Assembly: GCA_016462245.1 (NCBI GenBank)
Contig: JAEMTR010000015.1
Span: 1-15,764, forward strand
Length of the DNA: 15,764 nt
Direction: 5' to 3'
Source: Solirubrobacteraceae bacterium
Lineage (GTDB): Bacteria > Actinomycetota > Thermoleophilia > Solirubrobacterales > Solirubrobacteraceae
In this document: in pieces, positions 15,634 to 15,764 of the stretch
How the letters are laid out: every line of letters starts with the position of its first letter
Numbering within the stretch: position 1 is the stretch's first letter
Translations under genes and position numbers: made by a program
The notes under the pieces: model-generated
The model's database searches: none
What the model saw: the letters and a program-made list of their open reading frames with translations, nothing else
Told to the model about the DNA's origin: nothing

Positions 15634-15764
15634 TCATGCCCGCTCGAATAGCGCGACGCACTCGATGTGCGGCGTCTGCGGGAACATGTCAACGGGGCGC
15701 ACGCGAACCAACTTGTAGCCAGCTTCGACGATCTGCGCCGCGTTCGGCGCCAGCGTCGTCGGGT
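15634..15764 (-). CDS. TrmA/RlmD-type RNA uracil-5-methyltransferase, C-terminal fragment
   Basis: Only the last 43 codons lie in the window; the rest is beyond the right edge. The fragment reads through PTTLAPNAAQIVEAGYKL and then VRPVDMFPQTPHIECVALFERA. PVDMFPQTPHxExVALF is the diagnostic C-terminus of the TrmA/RlmD/RlmC family, with the glutamate of HIEC corresponding to the catalytic base. The enzyme would use S-adenosylmethionine to make 5-methyluridine in rRNA (RlmD-type most likely in Actinobacteria) or tRNA. Which of these cannot be decided from this fragment. The truncation is due to the window. Confidence 0.88.
   Translation of the reverse strand, partial: PTTLAPNAAQIVEAGYKLVRVRPVDMFPQTPHIECVALFERA

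Overview
This is a high-GC window with gene-dense, mostly operonic organisation, and it looks like an actinobacterial chromosome. I suspect the deep class Thermoleophilia (Solirubrobacterales-like). That placement is inference. It rests on the dnaK-grpE-dnaJ-hspR heat-shock operon typical of Actinobacteria, on linked inositol-3-phosphate synthase and CDP-alcohol phosphotransferase genes, on GTG starts, and on at least one promoter that predicts a leaderless mRNA. I see no mobile element, CRISPR array, tRNA or rRNA gene, and no gap above 300 bases lacks a gene.

Left block (1-6132, all minus strand). Reading in the direction of transcription, it contains an endonuclease III-type DNA glycosylase/AP lyase, then the heat-shock operon dnaK, grpE, dnaJ and hspR with stop/start overlaps at two of its three junctions, and then a GYD-domain protein coupled to purD, which runs off the left edge. 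A housekeeping-type promoter lies upstream of dnaK. An imperfect inverted repeat resembling the HspR operator (HAIR) overlaps its -35 box, which fits autorepression by HspR.

Centre block (6160-13060, all plus strand). An alpha/beta hydrolase of the haloalkane dehalogenase/epoxide hydrolase type comes first. A five-gene run then follows, starting from a leaderless-type promoter: a polytopic GT-C-like membrane protein, a PIP-synthase-like CDP-alcohol phosphotransferase, inositol-3-phosphate synthase, a fusion of a PimA-like GT4 fold with a PHP phosphoesterase, and a uracil-DNA-glycosylase-like protein. The synthase makes the headgroup that the phosphotransferase would attach to CDP-diacylglycerol. 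The most interesting protein is the fusion. Its glycosyltransferase half has lost every donor-binding motif I can check, while its PHP half keeps a full set of metal-binding residues. Its place in the operon makes it a candidate for the phosphatase that turns phosphatidylinositol phosphate into phosphatidylinositol, with the dead transferase domain perhaps acting as a substrate-binding module. The last gene also has altered catalytic motifs.

Right block (13067-15764, all minus strand). In transcription order: the C-terminal end of a TrmA/RlmD-type rRNA uracil-5-methyltransferase (cut by the right edge), a FUSC-family membrane protein, a PIG3-like quinone oxidoreductase and a small SnoaL-like protein. 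Short gaps and one ATGA overlap suggest that the last three are co-transcribed. This block converges on the central operon with only six bases between stop codons.
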